DNA from: Unio delphinus
Lineage: Eukaryota > Mollusca > Bivalvia > Unionida > Unionidae
NCBI GenBank assembly: GCA_029339505.1
Contig: JAQISU010000071.1
Coordinates: forward strand, 868,001-932,000
Direction of reading: 5' to 3'
DNA length: 64,000 bases
The translations under genes were made by a program, and so were the position numbers. This document shows, piece after piece, positions 53,747 to 64,000 of this stretch. The notes under the pieces were generated by a model. It made no database searches. It saw only the letters and a list, made by a program, of their open reading frames with translations, and was not told the DNA's origin. How positions within the stretch are numbered: the first letter of the stretch is position 1; the number at the start of each line of letters is the position of its first letter.

Positions 53747-56700
53747 TCAGATTTATCTTCATGTAGTTTGACATACGTATATCGATACATCTTCACGAAG
53801 ATGGAATAATGTAGAGATCTATCAGTCTAGGGAGATTGTCATATGTAGATAGATTTATCCCCAAGAATGTGAATCTATCTGAATTGAACCACCGCAACGT
53901 ATATAACTATATTTGGATTGAAATATCTCGATCTGTTCTAGTAAATATGGATAGTTATAGTTATGTTCTTTTGGAAATGTGTTGAGATAACCATGATAAC
54001 GAAGCTTGAAGCTTCTGTATTCAAACCACATCAACGTTTATATATGTATATCGGTTAATATAGTACGATTTAATTTGGTTTCGGTCTACAGATGTATCTC
54101 CAAACGTAAGCTTACATGTTGTCAGATTTATCTTCATGTAGTTTGACATACGTATATCGATACATCTTCACGAAGATGGATTAATGTAGAGATATATCAG
54201 TCTAGGGAGATTGTCATATGTAGATAGATTTATCCCCAAGAAAGTGAATCTACCTGAATTGAACCACCGCAACGTATATAACTATATTTGGATTGAAATA
54301 TCTCAATCTGTTCTGGTAAATATAGATAGTTATAGCTATCTTATATTGGATATATGTTGAGATAAGCATGATAACGAAGTTTGAAACATCTGTATTCAGC
54401 TACATCAACGTTTATATATGAATCTCAATTGATATAGCACGATGTAATTTGGTCTCGGTCTACGGATAAATCTACAAAAGTAATCTTACATGTTGTCAGA
54501 TTTATCTTCATGTAGTTTGTTATAGGTATATAGATACGTCTGAACGTAGATGGAAATATGTAGATATATATTAGTCTACGTTGATTGTCATATGTAGATG
54601 TAATATTCATGTGAAGGGTGAATCTAGCTGAATTGGAAAACATCGACAAAGATAGTTGTATTTGGATTGAAATATATCGATGTATTTTGTTTAATGTGGA
54701 TAGTTATAGCTATGTGTAGGTGGATATATAATGAGAGATGCAGCTTAACTAAGATGGAGTAATCTGATATCAGTCATCTCAACTTTGATAGATGAAACTC
54801 GATTGATATAGAACTATTTGATTTCCTTGCCGGCTATAGATATGTCTCCAGACATAAGCTTATATGTTGTCAGATTTATCTTCATGTAGTTTGACATACG
54901 TATATCGATACATCTTCACGAAGATGGAATAATGTATGGATCTATCAGTCTACGTAGATTGTCATATGTAAATAGATTTATCCCCAAGAATGTGAATCTA
55001 TCTGAATTGAACTACCGCAACGTATATAACTATATTCGGATTGAAATATCTCGATCTGTTCTGGTAAATATGGAGAGTTATAGCTATCTGATGTTGGATA
55101 TATGTTGAGATAAGCATGATAACGAAGTTTGAAACATCTGTATTCAACCACATCAATGTTGATATATGTAACTTGATTGATATAGCACGATGTAATTTGG
55201 TTTCGATCTACAGATATATCTCCAAACGCAATCTTACATGTTGTCAGATTTATCTTCATGTAGTTTGTTAAAGGTATATATATACGTAATGCACGTAGAT
55301 GGAAAAACGTAGATATATATAAGTCTACGTAGATTGTCAAATGTAGATGTAATATTCATGTAAAGTGTGAATCTAGCTGAATTGGAAAACATCGAGAAAG
55401 ATAGTTGTATTTGGATTGAAATATCTCGATGTATTTTGTTTAATGCGGATAGTTATAGCTATGTGTAGGTGGATATATAATGAGAGATGCAGCTTAACTA
55501 AGATGGAGTAATCTGATATCAGACATCTCAACTTTGATAGCTGAATCTCGATTGATATAGAACTATGTGATTTGGTTGCCGGCTATAGATATGTCACCAG
55601 ACATAAGCTTACATGTTGTCAGATTTATCTGCATGTAGTTTGACATACGTATATCGATACATCTTCACAAAGATGGAATAATGTATAGATCTATCAGTCT
55701 ACATATATTGTCATATGTAGATAGATTTATCTCCAAGAATGTGAATCTATCTGAATTGAACCACCGCAATGTATATAACTATATTTGGATTGAAATATCT
55801 CAATCTGTTCTAGTTAATATGGATAGTTATAGTTATGTTCTTTTGGATATGTGTTGAGAAAAGCATGATAACGAAGCTTGAAACATCTGTATTCAAACCA
55901 CATCAACGTTTATATATGTAACTCGGTTGATATAGCACGATTAAATTTGGTTTCGGTCTACAGATATATCTCCAAAGGTAATCTTACATGTTGTCAGATT
56001 TATCTTCATGTATTTTGTTATAGGTATATAGATACGTATGCACGTAGATGGAAATACGTAGATATATATAAGTCTACGTAGATTGTCATATGTAGATGTG
56101 ATATTCATGTAAAGAGTGAATCTAGCTGAAATGGAAAACATCGACAAAGATAGTTGTATTTAGATTGAAATATCTCCATGTATTTTGTTTAATGTGGATA
56201 GTTATAGCTATGTGTAGGTGGATATATAATGAGAGATGCAGCTTAACTAAGATGGAGTAATCTGATATCAGACATCTCAACTTTGATAGCTGAATCTCGA
56301 TTGGTATAGAACTATGTGATTTGGTTGCCGGCTATAGATATGTCTCCAGACATAGGCTTACATGTTCTCAGATTTATCTGCATGTAGTTTGACATACGTA
56401 TATCGATACATCTTCACGAAGATGGAATAATGTAGAGATCTATCAGTCTACGTAGATTGTCATATGTAGATAGATTTATCTCCAAGAAAGTGAATCTATC
56501 TGAATTGAACCAACGCTACGTAAATAACTATATTTGGATTGAAATATATCGATCTATTCTAGTAAATATGAATAGTTATAGTTATTTTCTGTTGAATATG
56601 TGTTGAGATAAGCATGATAACGAAGCTTGAAACATCTGTATTCAAACCACATCAACGTTTATATATGTATCTTGATTGACATAGCACGATTTAATTTGGT

Positions 56701-57504
56701 TTCGGTCTACAGATATATCTCCAAACGTAAGCTTACATGTTGTCAGATTTATCTTCATTTAGTTTGACTTACGTATATCGATACATCTTCACGAAAATAG
56801 AATAATCTAGAGATCTATCAGTCTACGTAGATTGTCATATGTAGATAGATTAATCCCCAAGAAAGTGAATCGATCTGAATTGAACCACCGCAACGTATTT
56901 TACTATATTTGGATTGAAATATCTCGATCTGTTCTAGTAAATATGGATAGTTATAGCAATCTGATGTTGGATCTATGTTGAGATAAGCATGATAACGAAG
57001 TTGAAACATCTGTATTCAACCACATCAACGTTTATATATGTATCTCAATTGATATAGCACGATGTAATGTGGTCTCGGTCTCTTTTTTAAATCTCCAAAC
57101 TTAATCTTACATGTTGTCAGATTAATCTTCATGTACTTTGTTATAGATATATAGATACGTCTCCACGTAGATGGAAATATGTAGATATATATTAGTCTAC
57201 GTAGATTGTCATATGTAGATGTAATATTCATGTAAAGAGTGAATCTAGCTGAATTGGAAAACATCGACAAAGATAGTTGTATTTGGATTGAAATATCTCG
57301 ATGTATTTTGTTTAATGTGGATAGTTATAGCTATATGTAGGTGGATATATAATGAGAGATTCAGCTGAACTAAGATGGAGTAATCTGATATCAGACATCT
57401 GAACTTTGATAGATGAATCTCGATTGATATAGAACTATGTGATTTAGTTGCCGGCTATAGATATGTATCCAGATATAAGCTTACATGTGTTCAGATTTAT
57501 CTTC
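53747..57504 (-). repeat. Satellite spacer 4 (3758 bp), mosaic
   Basis: The left part follows spacers 2 and 3, including GATGGATTAATG near 54176. The right part carries the markers found left of copy 1: no 2-bp deletion near 56658, TGTACTTTG near 57134, CTCCACG near 57161, TAGCTGAATTGG near 57246 and CTATAGATATG near 57466. A private change is GTTAAAGG near 55267. This is a recombinant between two haplotypes of the unit. Confidence 0.9.
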
Positions 57505-57756
57505 AAACGTACCAATAATACACAACATTTTAAAGAATATCAAAAATTAGAAACTGATTTAAAAAATGCTATTAAAAAAGCTTAGCAAGATACTTGGAAA
57601 CAATATTGCAGTACCTTAGACTATAAAACTAACTCAAAACAAGAATGGGATAAAATTAGAGTAATAAGGGGAAAGCATATAAACAATACACCAACAATCA
57701 ATAATACTAATAATTATAAAGAGCAAGCTGACTCATTAGCAAAGCACTTCCAAGCT

Positions 57757-60360
57757 ATGAGCAGTAATAAAAATCATACTAAGGAATTTCAGGATCATAG
57801 ATCTAAAATTGAAATAAATAATAAAAGTACATTTTCAGATATGGGAAATAAAAAGTCCTCTTTAAATGATAAAATTACAATTAATGAATGGTATCAGGCT
57901 CTTAAAACTAAAAAGGATACATCACCTGGAGAAGATACCATAGGATACTCAATCTACAAGAAATTACCGCTTAACTTTGTTAAAATAATACTAAATATGT
58001 ATAATCAGATTTGGGAGACTGGAAAACTACCCATTAAATGGAAAACAGCTGTAGTGATACCTATACTAAAACAAAATAAAAATAGAAACGATGTTAATTC
58101 ATATCGCCCTATCTCTCTTACCAATAATATATGTAAAATTATGGAAATAATTATTAATAATAGACTTAAGTATCACCTAGAAATTAATAATTTTATATCC
58201 AAGAATCAATGTGGTTTTAGAAATAATAGATCTACTATAGATCAACTCATTAAATTAGAAACAGCAATCAAATTAGCTTTTAATAGTCATCAACGGAAAA
58301 ATAGAAATCTTATTGCTGTATTCTTAGATATGGAAAAAGCTTTTGATTTAGTATGGACTAAAGGTCTACTAACCAAACTAAATAAGTATAGTATAACAGG
58401 CAATATATTTAATTTTATTAAAGATTTCTTAAGTGAACGTAAAATTATAACTAGAATAGGGACAACATACTCTGAAAAGTATGTCTTAGATAATGGTACA
58501 CCCCAAGGGAGTGTACTCAGCCCAACCTTATTTAACATTATGATTAATGATCTTGATACAAATTTAGCTACACCCAATATCGATTTGTCTCAGTTTGCGG
58601 ATGATAGTGCACTATGGCGCGCTGGAGATCCCAACAATCAAAAACATATTGCTGAGATACAACAAACTTTAGATAATATTGGCAGTTGGGCTGATAAATG
58701 GGGTTTTAAATTCTCTCATACAAAAACAGTAGCAGTAGTATTCTCTCCCTTTAACTATAATAAAATATATCCTAAACTTACCCTTCAAAATCAAAACATA
58801 GTTTTTGTCAAAGTAGTTAAATTTTTAGGGATGTATTTCGATCAAAATATGAAATGGAAATATCATATTAAAGATTTAATTAGTAGATGTAACCTTGATC
58901 TTAATCTCATTAGAAGTATACAAGGCACACACTGGGGTGCTTGTCAAAATACAATTATGACCCTGTATAGATCTTTGATACGCTCCAAGATCGATTATGG
59001 GTGTCATATATATGCCACGGCATCACCAAATCTTCTTCATAAAATTACCCAAATACAACGCAAGGCTCTACTCCTTGCAACTAAAGCCTTACCATCTACC
59101 TCAACAGAAGAATTGCAAATACTTACTGGTGAGCCATCATTACATCTGAGAAGACAGGAACTCATGTTAAGATATGTTGCTAGACTGTCAACTCAAGATG
59201 ATGCGCACCCCACTTTGAAGACAATTAAACAGTGCACTAAACCACTTATAAAACGGGGTAAATACTCCACTTCCTTTGGTAAACAAATTTACCGACTTAA
59301 AACAAATTTACCTACTGACATATTTAATGTGCAAAAAACTAAAAATTCCATTATAATTCCATGGAGACTAAAAGCAATAAAAGTAGATATCTCTTTACAA
59401 GATAAAGGCAATAAAATACAAGATTCTCACTATCTTAAAATGCTTGCTAATGAAAAAATAAATAATGTGTATAAAAATCATGTTAAAATATATACAGATG
59501 GCTCAAAAAAAATAGATCCTGCAAGAACAGCAGCATCATGGGTTGTACCGGAGTTAAACATTAAACAAGGCAGGCGACTACCAGATTACTGTTCTATATA
59601 CAGTGTGGAGTTCTGGGCTATCCTCCAGGCACTAAAATGGATACAACAATATAACTTAAACTCCACAAAAGTCCTAATTGTCAGTGATTCTTTAAGTGTT
59701 CTTAAAACTATTGACACAAACAACTCCAACAGCCGAAAATTTTTCTTATATTTATTACAATATCAAATAACTAAACTCAGTACTCAAAATATTACAGTAG
59801 ACTTTCTATGGGTGCCCTCGCACATAGATATAAAAGGAAATGATTTGGCAGATCAAATTGCAAAAGAAAAACTAAATGAATTACATTATGAACCAGTACA
59901 GTATAGCCATACAGAAGTATACAAATTTATTACTGATATGATTAATAGTGTATGGCAACAAAATTGTAATTTGTCACCTAAAGGGAGGCTACTATATAAT
60001 ATTATTAAAATAGTTAAAAGGAAAAATATTCCTTTAGGTAAAACAAGAACTCAACAAATTAAAATGAATAGAATAATGGTAGGAAAAACAAAACTGGCTA
60101 ACAGTTTTGGTAAATATTTAGGACCTTTTCCCCATAATATTAACTGCTTTATGTGCAACCAAGTAGAAGATTTGGATCACATTTTTAATAAATGTTCTAA
60201 TAACACAATAAATAGAAATATTCTTAAAAATAAGTTAAAAATAAATAAAACAACAAAGTTATATCCAAAATTACTTAATTTAAAACAGCCAAATATACAA
60301 TTAGCTACTACAAATATTATGGATTTTCTTATAAACTCTAACTTAATGCACAAAATATAA
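57757..60360 (+). CDS. RT + RNase H + zinc knuckle polyprotein, 867 codons (5'-truncated ORF2)
   Basis: One open frame holds everything that is split in the other copies. RT: motif A Asp191, motif B GTPQGSVLSPTLFN 247-260, FADD 280-283, KFLGMYFD 355-362. A linker at about 490-560 contains the residues lost from copies 1-4. RNase H: Asp581, Glu618, Asp644, His689, Asp699. Zinc knuckle: Cys797, Cys800, His808, Cys813. The frame is open from 57586, so the ATG at 57757 is only the first internal methionine after the TAG; no promoter or natural start is visible. Endonuclease and ORF1 are absent, so the element is not autonomous, though the RT domain could be active if expressed. Intact reading marks this as the ancestral state, or as a copy corrected from an intact source. 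Confidence 0.88.
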   Translation: MSSNKNHTKEFQDHRSKIEINNKSTFSDMGNKKSSLNDKITINEWYQALKTKKDTSPGEDTIGYSIYKKLPLNFVKIILNMYNQIWETGKLPIKWKTAVVIPILKQNKNRNDVNSYRPISLTNNICKIMEIIINNRLKYHLEINNFISKNQCGFRNNRSTIDQLIKLETAIKLAFNSHQRKNRNLIAVFLDMEKAFDLVWTKGLLTKLNKYSITGNIFNFIKDFLSERKIITRIGTTYSEKYVLDNGTPQGSVLSPTLFNIMINDLDTNLATPNIDLSQFADDSALWRAGDPNNQKHIAEIQQTLDNIGSWADKWGFKFSHTKTVAVVFSPFNYNKIYPKLTLQNQNIVFVKVVKFLGMYFDQNMKWKYHIKDLISRCNLDLNLIRSIQGTHWGACQNTIMTLYRSLIRSKIDYGCHIYATASPNLLHKITQIQRKALLLATKALPSTSTEELQILTGEPSLHLRRQELMLRYVARLSTQDDAHPTLKTIKQCTKPLIKRGKYSTSFGKQIYRLKTNLPTDIFNVQKTKNSIIIPWRLKAIKVDISLQDKGNKIQDSHYLKMLANEKINNVYKNHVKIYTDGSKKIDPARTAASWVVPELNIKQGRRLPDYCSIYSVEFWAILQALKWIQQYNLNSTKVLIVSDSLSVLKTIDTNNSNSRKFFLYLLQYQITKLSTQNITVDFLWVPSHIDIKGNDLADQIAKEKLNELHYEPVQYSHTEVYKFITDMINSVWQQNCNLSPKGRLLYNIIKIVKRKNIPLGKTRTQQIKMNRIMVGKTKLANSFGKYLGPFPHNINCFMCNQVEDLDHIFNKCSNNTINRNILKNKLKINKTTKLYPKLLNLKQPNIQLATTNIMDFLINSNLMHKI

Positions 60361-62265
60361 TACTGACTCTCTATGTACTTAACTGCAAGGGAATTTAAAC
60401 TGGCCTGTGACTCTGATCGATACATGATATGAGTGGGTGTCGATACTGAGTTCATAATGAACTTATACGTTTATCACGAGTCTACATTCACTCAGTATTG
60501 TGTTCCACAGAGATTACCGCTATAAACTACTTATAGAATAGGCATATACATCTTATAATATTACTATTTAACTTAAGGCCTTTAAACTGGCCTGTGACTC
60601 TGATCGATACATGATATGGGTGGGTGTCGATATTGAGTTCATAATGAGCTTATACGTTTATCACGAGTCTACATTCACTCAATATTGTGTTCTACAGAGA
60701 TCACCGCTATAATCTATTTATAGAATAGGATTATACAACATTGACATAGCCTGTAACCCTGATGGGACTGTAAAAAAGATGGATGTCGATATTGAGTTCT
60801 CCATGAACTTATACGCTGATAGCGAGTTTACACTCATCTAGGATTGTAGACCTGTCAGGGAATACCGCTTGAGTGTTAATTTCAAACTGTAGTCTGTATT
60901 CAAACAATTAACACCACTACTTACCACTTTCCAACTGTTAGAACAAAGTCATTGGCACTTGATATTCAAAAAGAACAATAAAAACTTTATACAAAGTGTG
61001 GACAGCTTAAGAATATCAATGGAATTCATGGCGCTATCTATGATGACAATGGAAACGTGGAGGACAGACTACAGATTCTCAGGATACTTCAACAGCCCTT
61101 CTCAGGGCTATTTAATGTTTTATGTTATAACTCTAGTTCTTTAAATATTGTGTTATAATAATAGTTCTAATTTGGTTATTACTTATTATTGTTCTTGTTC
61201 CGTTTTCGTTTTTTCAATTCTTATTCATTGTTCTTGTTTGTTTTATTCTTGTTACTTATTCTTAATAATTAATTGCTTTATACTTATGTATTTAATATAA
61301 TTGTTAAATGTTATTGTTGTACTTGTCTTGTAATGTTACTTTTCCTCCCCTCTGTGATTCTTGGGAATAGGGGAAGACTAGTGAAACAGTAGGGACACAG
61401 GCCTTTTCTATTTAGAGATCGCCTGGATTGGTGTACGCACATGTATACAGTCAGGTGTACCTCTGTGTCTAATCCTATCAGTCTCTCTGGGACGCTGGTG
61501 TTGACTCATTTCCCTTCTTTCTCTAAAATCTATATGTCCTTGTCTTGTTAAATGTTTATTTTCTATAGTGAATTCTCAACTCGATTGGTATCAGAGAATT
61601 CCATTTGGCTGACCAAACACTAATCTCCAATATGGCTTTTTTGGACCACACCCAATCAAAATTTAAAACTTAAATAACCTACCAAGATCAAACTTACATA
61701 GTCACTTTGACACATTCGTGTAGGTATTTTGTTTTTTCTTAGGGTAAAAATTCTTCAAAGGAACTTTTACCGATAGGATGGTGGAGATTATATAGTATAC
61801 TAAATACTTACGTTAGGGAATAGCGATAAGTGATAGGAAATTCGTAACTCATATAGCTTGACGCAATTACACAGGTGGCTTACACATATGGTTGCAGTAC
61901 CTTGGAGCCCTGACTTGGACCTTTCCGCCTTTTCCGAGTCCGGACATAAACATTACTAGCGAAGCGGGACAACTTTTTCCTTTGCTACCATTGCTCTGAT
62001 TGGTATCTAGAGTAGGGTGGGTGTGTGTAGTGCCATTCCTACCCACCTGAAAGGCTATCATTTCCCTTGATAGTTACTTTTTAGTAATTCAGGGGAACGC
62101 CTATCAATGACTAAAATATGGTGCAATTAAGCACTTGAACCCTAAGGGGAGGGAGTGCTCTTCCCCTCCCTGAAGGAACTAAATGGACACCGATATGGTG
62201 TCTATAAAAGCTGCACATATGTCTCTAGTAGACGGTTGCAGCTATAAAATACCCAAGTCAGTCAG
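60361..62265 (+). other. 3' untranslated region of copy 5
   Basis: Repeats from 60394 to about 60871; small hairpin 61094-61109; terminal hairpin cluster 62130-62243; TCAG tail. Same form as copies 2-4 (AAGGCCTTTAAAC, full C-rich stretch). Confidence 0.7.
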
Positions 62266-64000
62266 TCAGATTTATCTTCATGTAGTTTGACATACGTATA
62301 TCGATACATCTTCACGAAGATGGAATAATGTAGAGATCTAGGGAGATTGTCATATGTAAATAGATTTATCCCCAAGAATGTGAATCTATCTGAATTGAAC
62401 CACCGCAACGTATATAACTATATTTGGATTGAAATATCTCGATCTGTTCTAGTAAATATGGATAGTTATAGTTATGTTCTTTTGGAAATGTGTTGAGATA
62501 ACCATGATAACGAAGCTTGAAGCTTCTGTATTCAAACCACATCAACGTTTATATATGTATATCGGTTAATATAGTACGATTTAATTTGGTTTCGGTCTAC
62601 AGATGTATCTCCAAACGTAAGCTTACATGTTGTCAGATTTATCTTCATGTAGTTTGACATACGTATATCGATACATCTTCACGAAGATGGATTAATGTAG
62701 AGATATATCAGTCTAGGGAGATTGTCATATGTAGATAGATTTATCCCCAAGAAAGTGAATCTACCTGAATTGAACCACCGCAACGTATATAACTATATTT
62801 GGATTGAAATATCTCAATCTGTTCTGGTAAATATAGATAGTTATAGCTATCTTATATTGGATATATGTTGAGATAAGCATGATAACGAAGTTTGAAACAT
62901 CTGTATTCAGCTACATCAACGTTTATATATGAATCTCAATTGATATAGCACGATGTAATTTGGTCTCGGTCTACGGATAAATCTACAAAAGTAATCTTAC
63001 ATGTTGTCAGATTTATCTTCATGTAGTTTGTTATAGGTATATAGATACGTCTGAACGTAGATGGAAATATGTAGATATATATTAGTCTACGTAGATTGTC
63101 ATATGTAGATGTAATATTCATGTGAAGGGTGAATCTAGCTGAATTGGAAAACATCGACAAAGATAGTTGTATTTGGATTGAAATATATCGATGTATTTTG
63201 TTTAATGTGGATAGTTATAGCTATGTGTAGGTGGATATATAATGAGAGATGCAGCTTAACTAAGATGGAGTAATCTGATATCAGTCATCTCAACTTTGAT
63301 AGATGAAACTCGATTGATATAGAACTATTTGATTTCCTTGCCGGCTATAGATATGTCTCCAGACATAAGCTTATATGTTGTCAGATTTATCTTCATGTAG
63401 TTTGACATACGTATATCGATACATCTTCACGAAGATGGAATAATGTATGGATCTATCAGTCTACGTAGATTGTCATATGTAAATAGATTTATCCCCAAGA
63501 ATGTGAATCTATCTGAATTGAACTACCGCAACGTATATAACTATATTCGGATTGAAATATCTCGATCTGTTCTGGTAAATATGGAGAGTTATAGCTATCT
63601 GATGTTGGATATATGTTGAGATAAGCATGATAACGAAGTTTGAAACATCTGTATTCAACCACATCAATGTTGATATATGTAACTTGATTGATATAGCACG
63701 ATGTAATTTGGTTTCGATCTACAGATATATCTCCAAACGCAATCTTACATGTTGTCAGATTTATCTTCATGTAGTTTGTTATAGGTATATATATACGTAA
63801 TGCACGTAGATGGAAAAACGTAGATATATATAAGTCTACGTAGATTGTCAAATGTAGATGTAATATTCATGTAAAGTGTGAATCTAGTTGAATTGGAAAA
63901 CATCGAGAAAGATAGTTGTATTTGGATTGAAATATCTCGATGTATTTTGTTTAATGCGGATAGTTATAGCTATGTGTAGGTGGATATATAATGAGAGATG
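62266..64000 (-). repeat. Satellite spacer 5 (partial, cut by window end)
   Basis: The first 1.73 kb of another reverse-oriented spacer. It has a private 8-bp deletion (GAGATCTAGGGAG near 62335, where the others read GAGATCTATCAGTCTAGGGAG). CTACGTAGATTG near 63090 replaces the CTACGTTGATTG seen in spacers 1-4. The 8.5-kb array evidently continues beyond the window. Confidence 0.9.

Larger units (their letters stand above)
57505..62265 (+). mobile_element. Non-LTR retrotransposon copy 5 (4761 bp), frame-intact
   Basis: Same truncation point and target motif (57491-57504 and 62266-62279) as the others. It is the only copy with the 5 bp near 59238 that keep RT and RNase H in one frame. It retains the TAG at 57583-57585, so translation from further upstream would still stop there. 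One substitution, Asp to Asn at RT codon 109 (58081), is private to this copy. Confidence 0.92.
22025..64000 (+). repeat. Composite macrosatellite: head-to-tail 8.51-kb units of retrotransposon plus satellite
   Basis: Near-identical units repeat with element start-to-start distances of 8508, 8512, 8511 and 8513 bp. Each unit is one 4.75-4.76-kb retrotransposon plus about 3.757 kb of reverse-oriented satellite (about ten monomers). Left of about 22025 the sequence diverges from the equivalent place in later units (for example CGTAGATATATATATAAG against CGTAGATATATATAAG, and more changes further left), so that is the visible edge of the amplicon. The right edge is outside the window. Unit-specific indels and substitutions argue against a simple assembly duplication. 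Confidence 0.9.

Noticed and set aside
22025..64000. Pure assembly duplication of one unit
   Set aside because: Each unit and spacer has private or shared indels and substitutions, which a copied contig would not have; long reads would still be needed to fix the copy number.

Overview
The window is non-coding, repeat-dominated DNA from an AT-rich eukaryotic genome, almost certainly a metazoan. The evidence is a Polinton/adintovirus-type viral relic, a non-LTR retrotransposon of the kind with an RT followed by RNase H, and a satellite of about 375 bp. No cellular gene, tRNA, rRNA or CRISPR array was found. The host cannot be narrowed further by eye; arthropod, cnidarian or mollusc would all fit.

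Region 1 (1-1135) is a rearranged relic of an endogenous midsize DNA virus. On the minus strand lie the first 41 codons of a retrovirus-like integrase, which runs off the left edge. One base upstream of it is a gene with half a zinc ribbon and a complete-looking phospholipase A2 domain, split by a frameshift in a homopolymer. On the plus strand, abutting at about 605-622, is the C-terminal third of what looks like an FtsK/HerA-type packaging ATPase. A 230-bp element with 17-bp inverted ends follows and touches the satellite.

Region 2 (1134-23460) is a satellite array of about 375-bp monomers. From 1134 to 11577 the monomers point one way (about 28 monomers, with 2.25-kb hexamer and 1.12-kb trimer higher-order structure). 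From 11578 onward they point the other way. The switch is a foldback: about 430 bp either side of a 265-bp loop are subtype-matched mirror images, and the breakpoint carries 5 bp of microhomology.

Region 3 (about 22025-64000) is a composite macrosatellite. A 5'-truncated non-LTR retrotransposon of 4.75-4.76 kb inserted once into the reverse satellite, making a 14-bp target duplication. Element plus about 10 monomers (3.76 kb) was then amplified as a head-to-tail unit of 8.51 kb. Five elements are present (23461, 31969, 40481, 48992, 57505), all at the same satellite position; the fifth spacer is cut by the window end. Copies 1-4 share a 5-bp frameshift between RT and RNase H. Copy 5 lacks it and keeps an open frame of 867 codons. 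Scattered indels and substitutions show that the units have exchanged segments by unequal crossover or conversion.

Nothing here works as a gene set. The only long readable frames are retrotransposon remnants, and the many 60-140 codon frames in the satellite are chance openings in a repeat that lacks stops.
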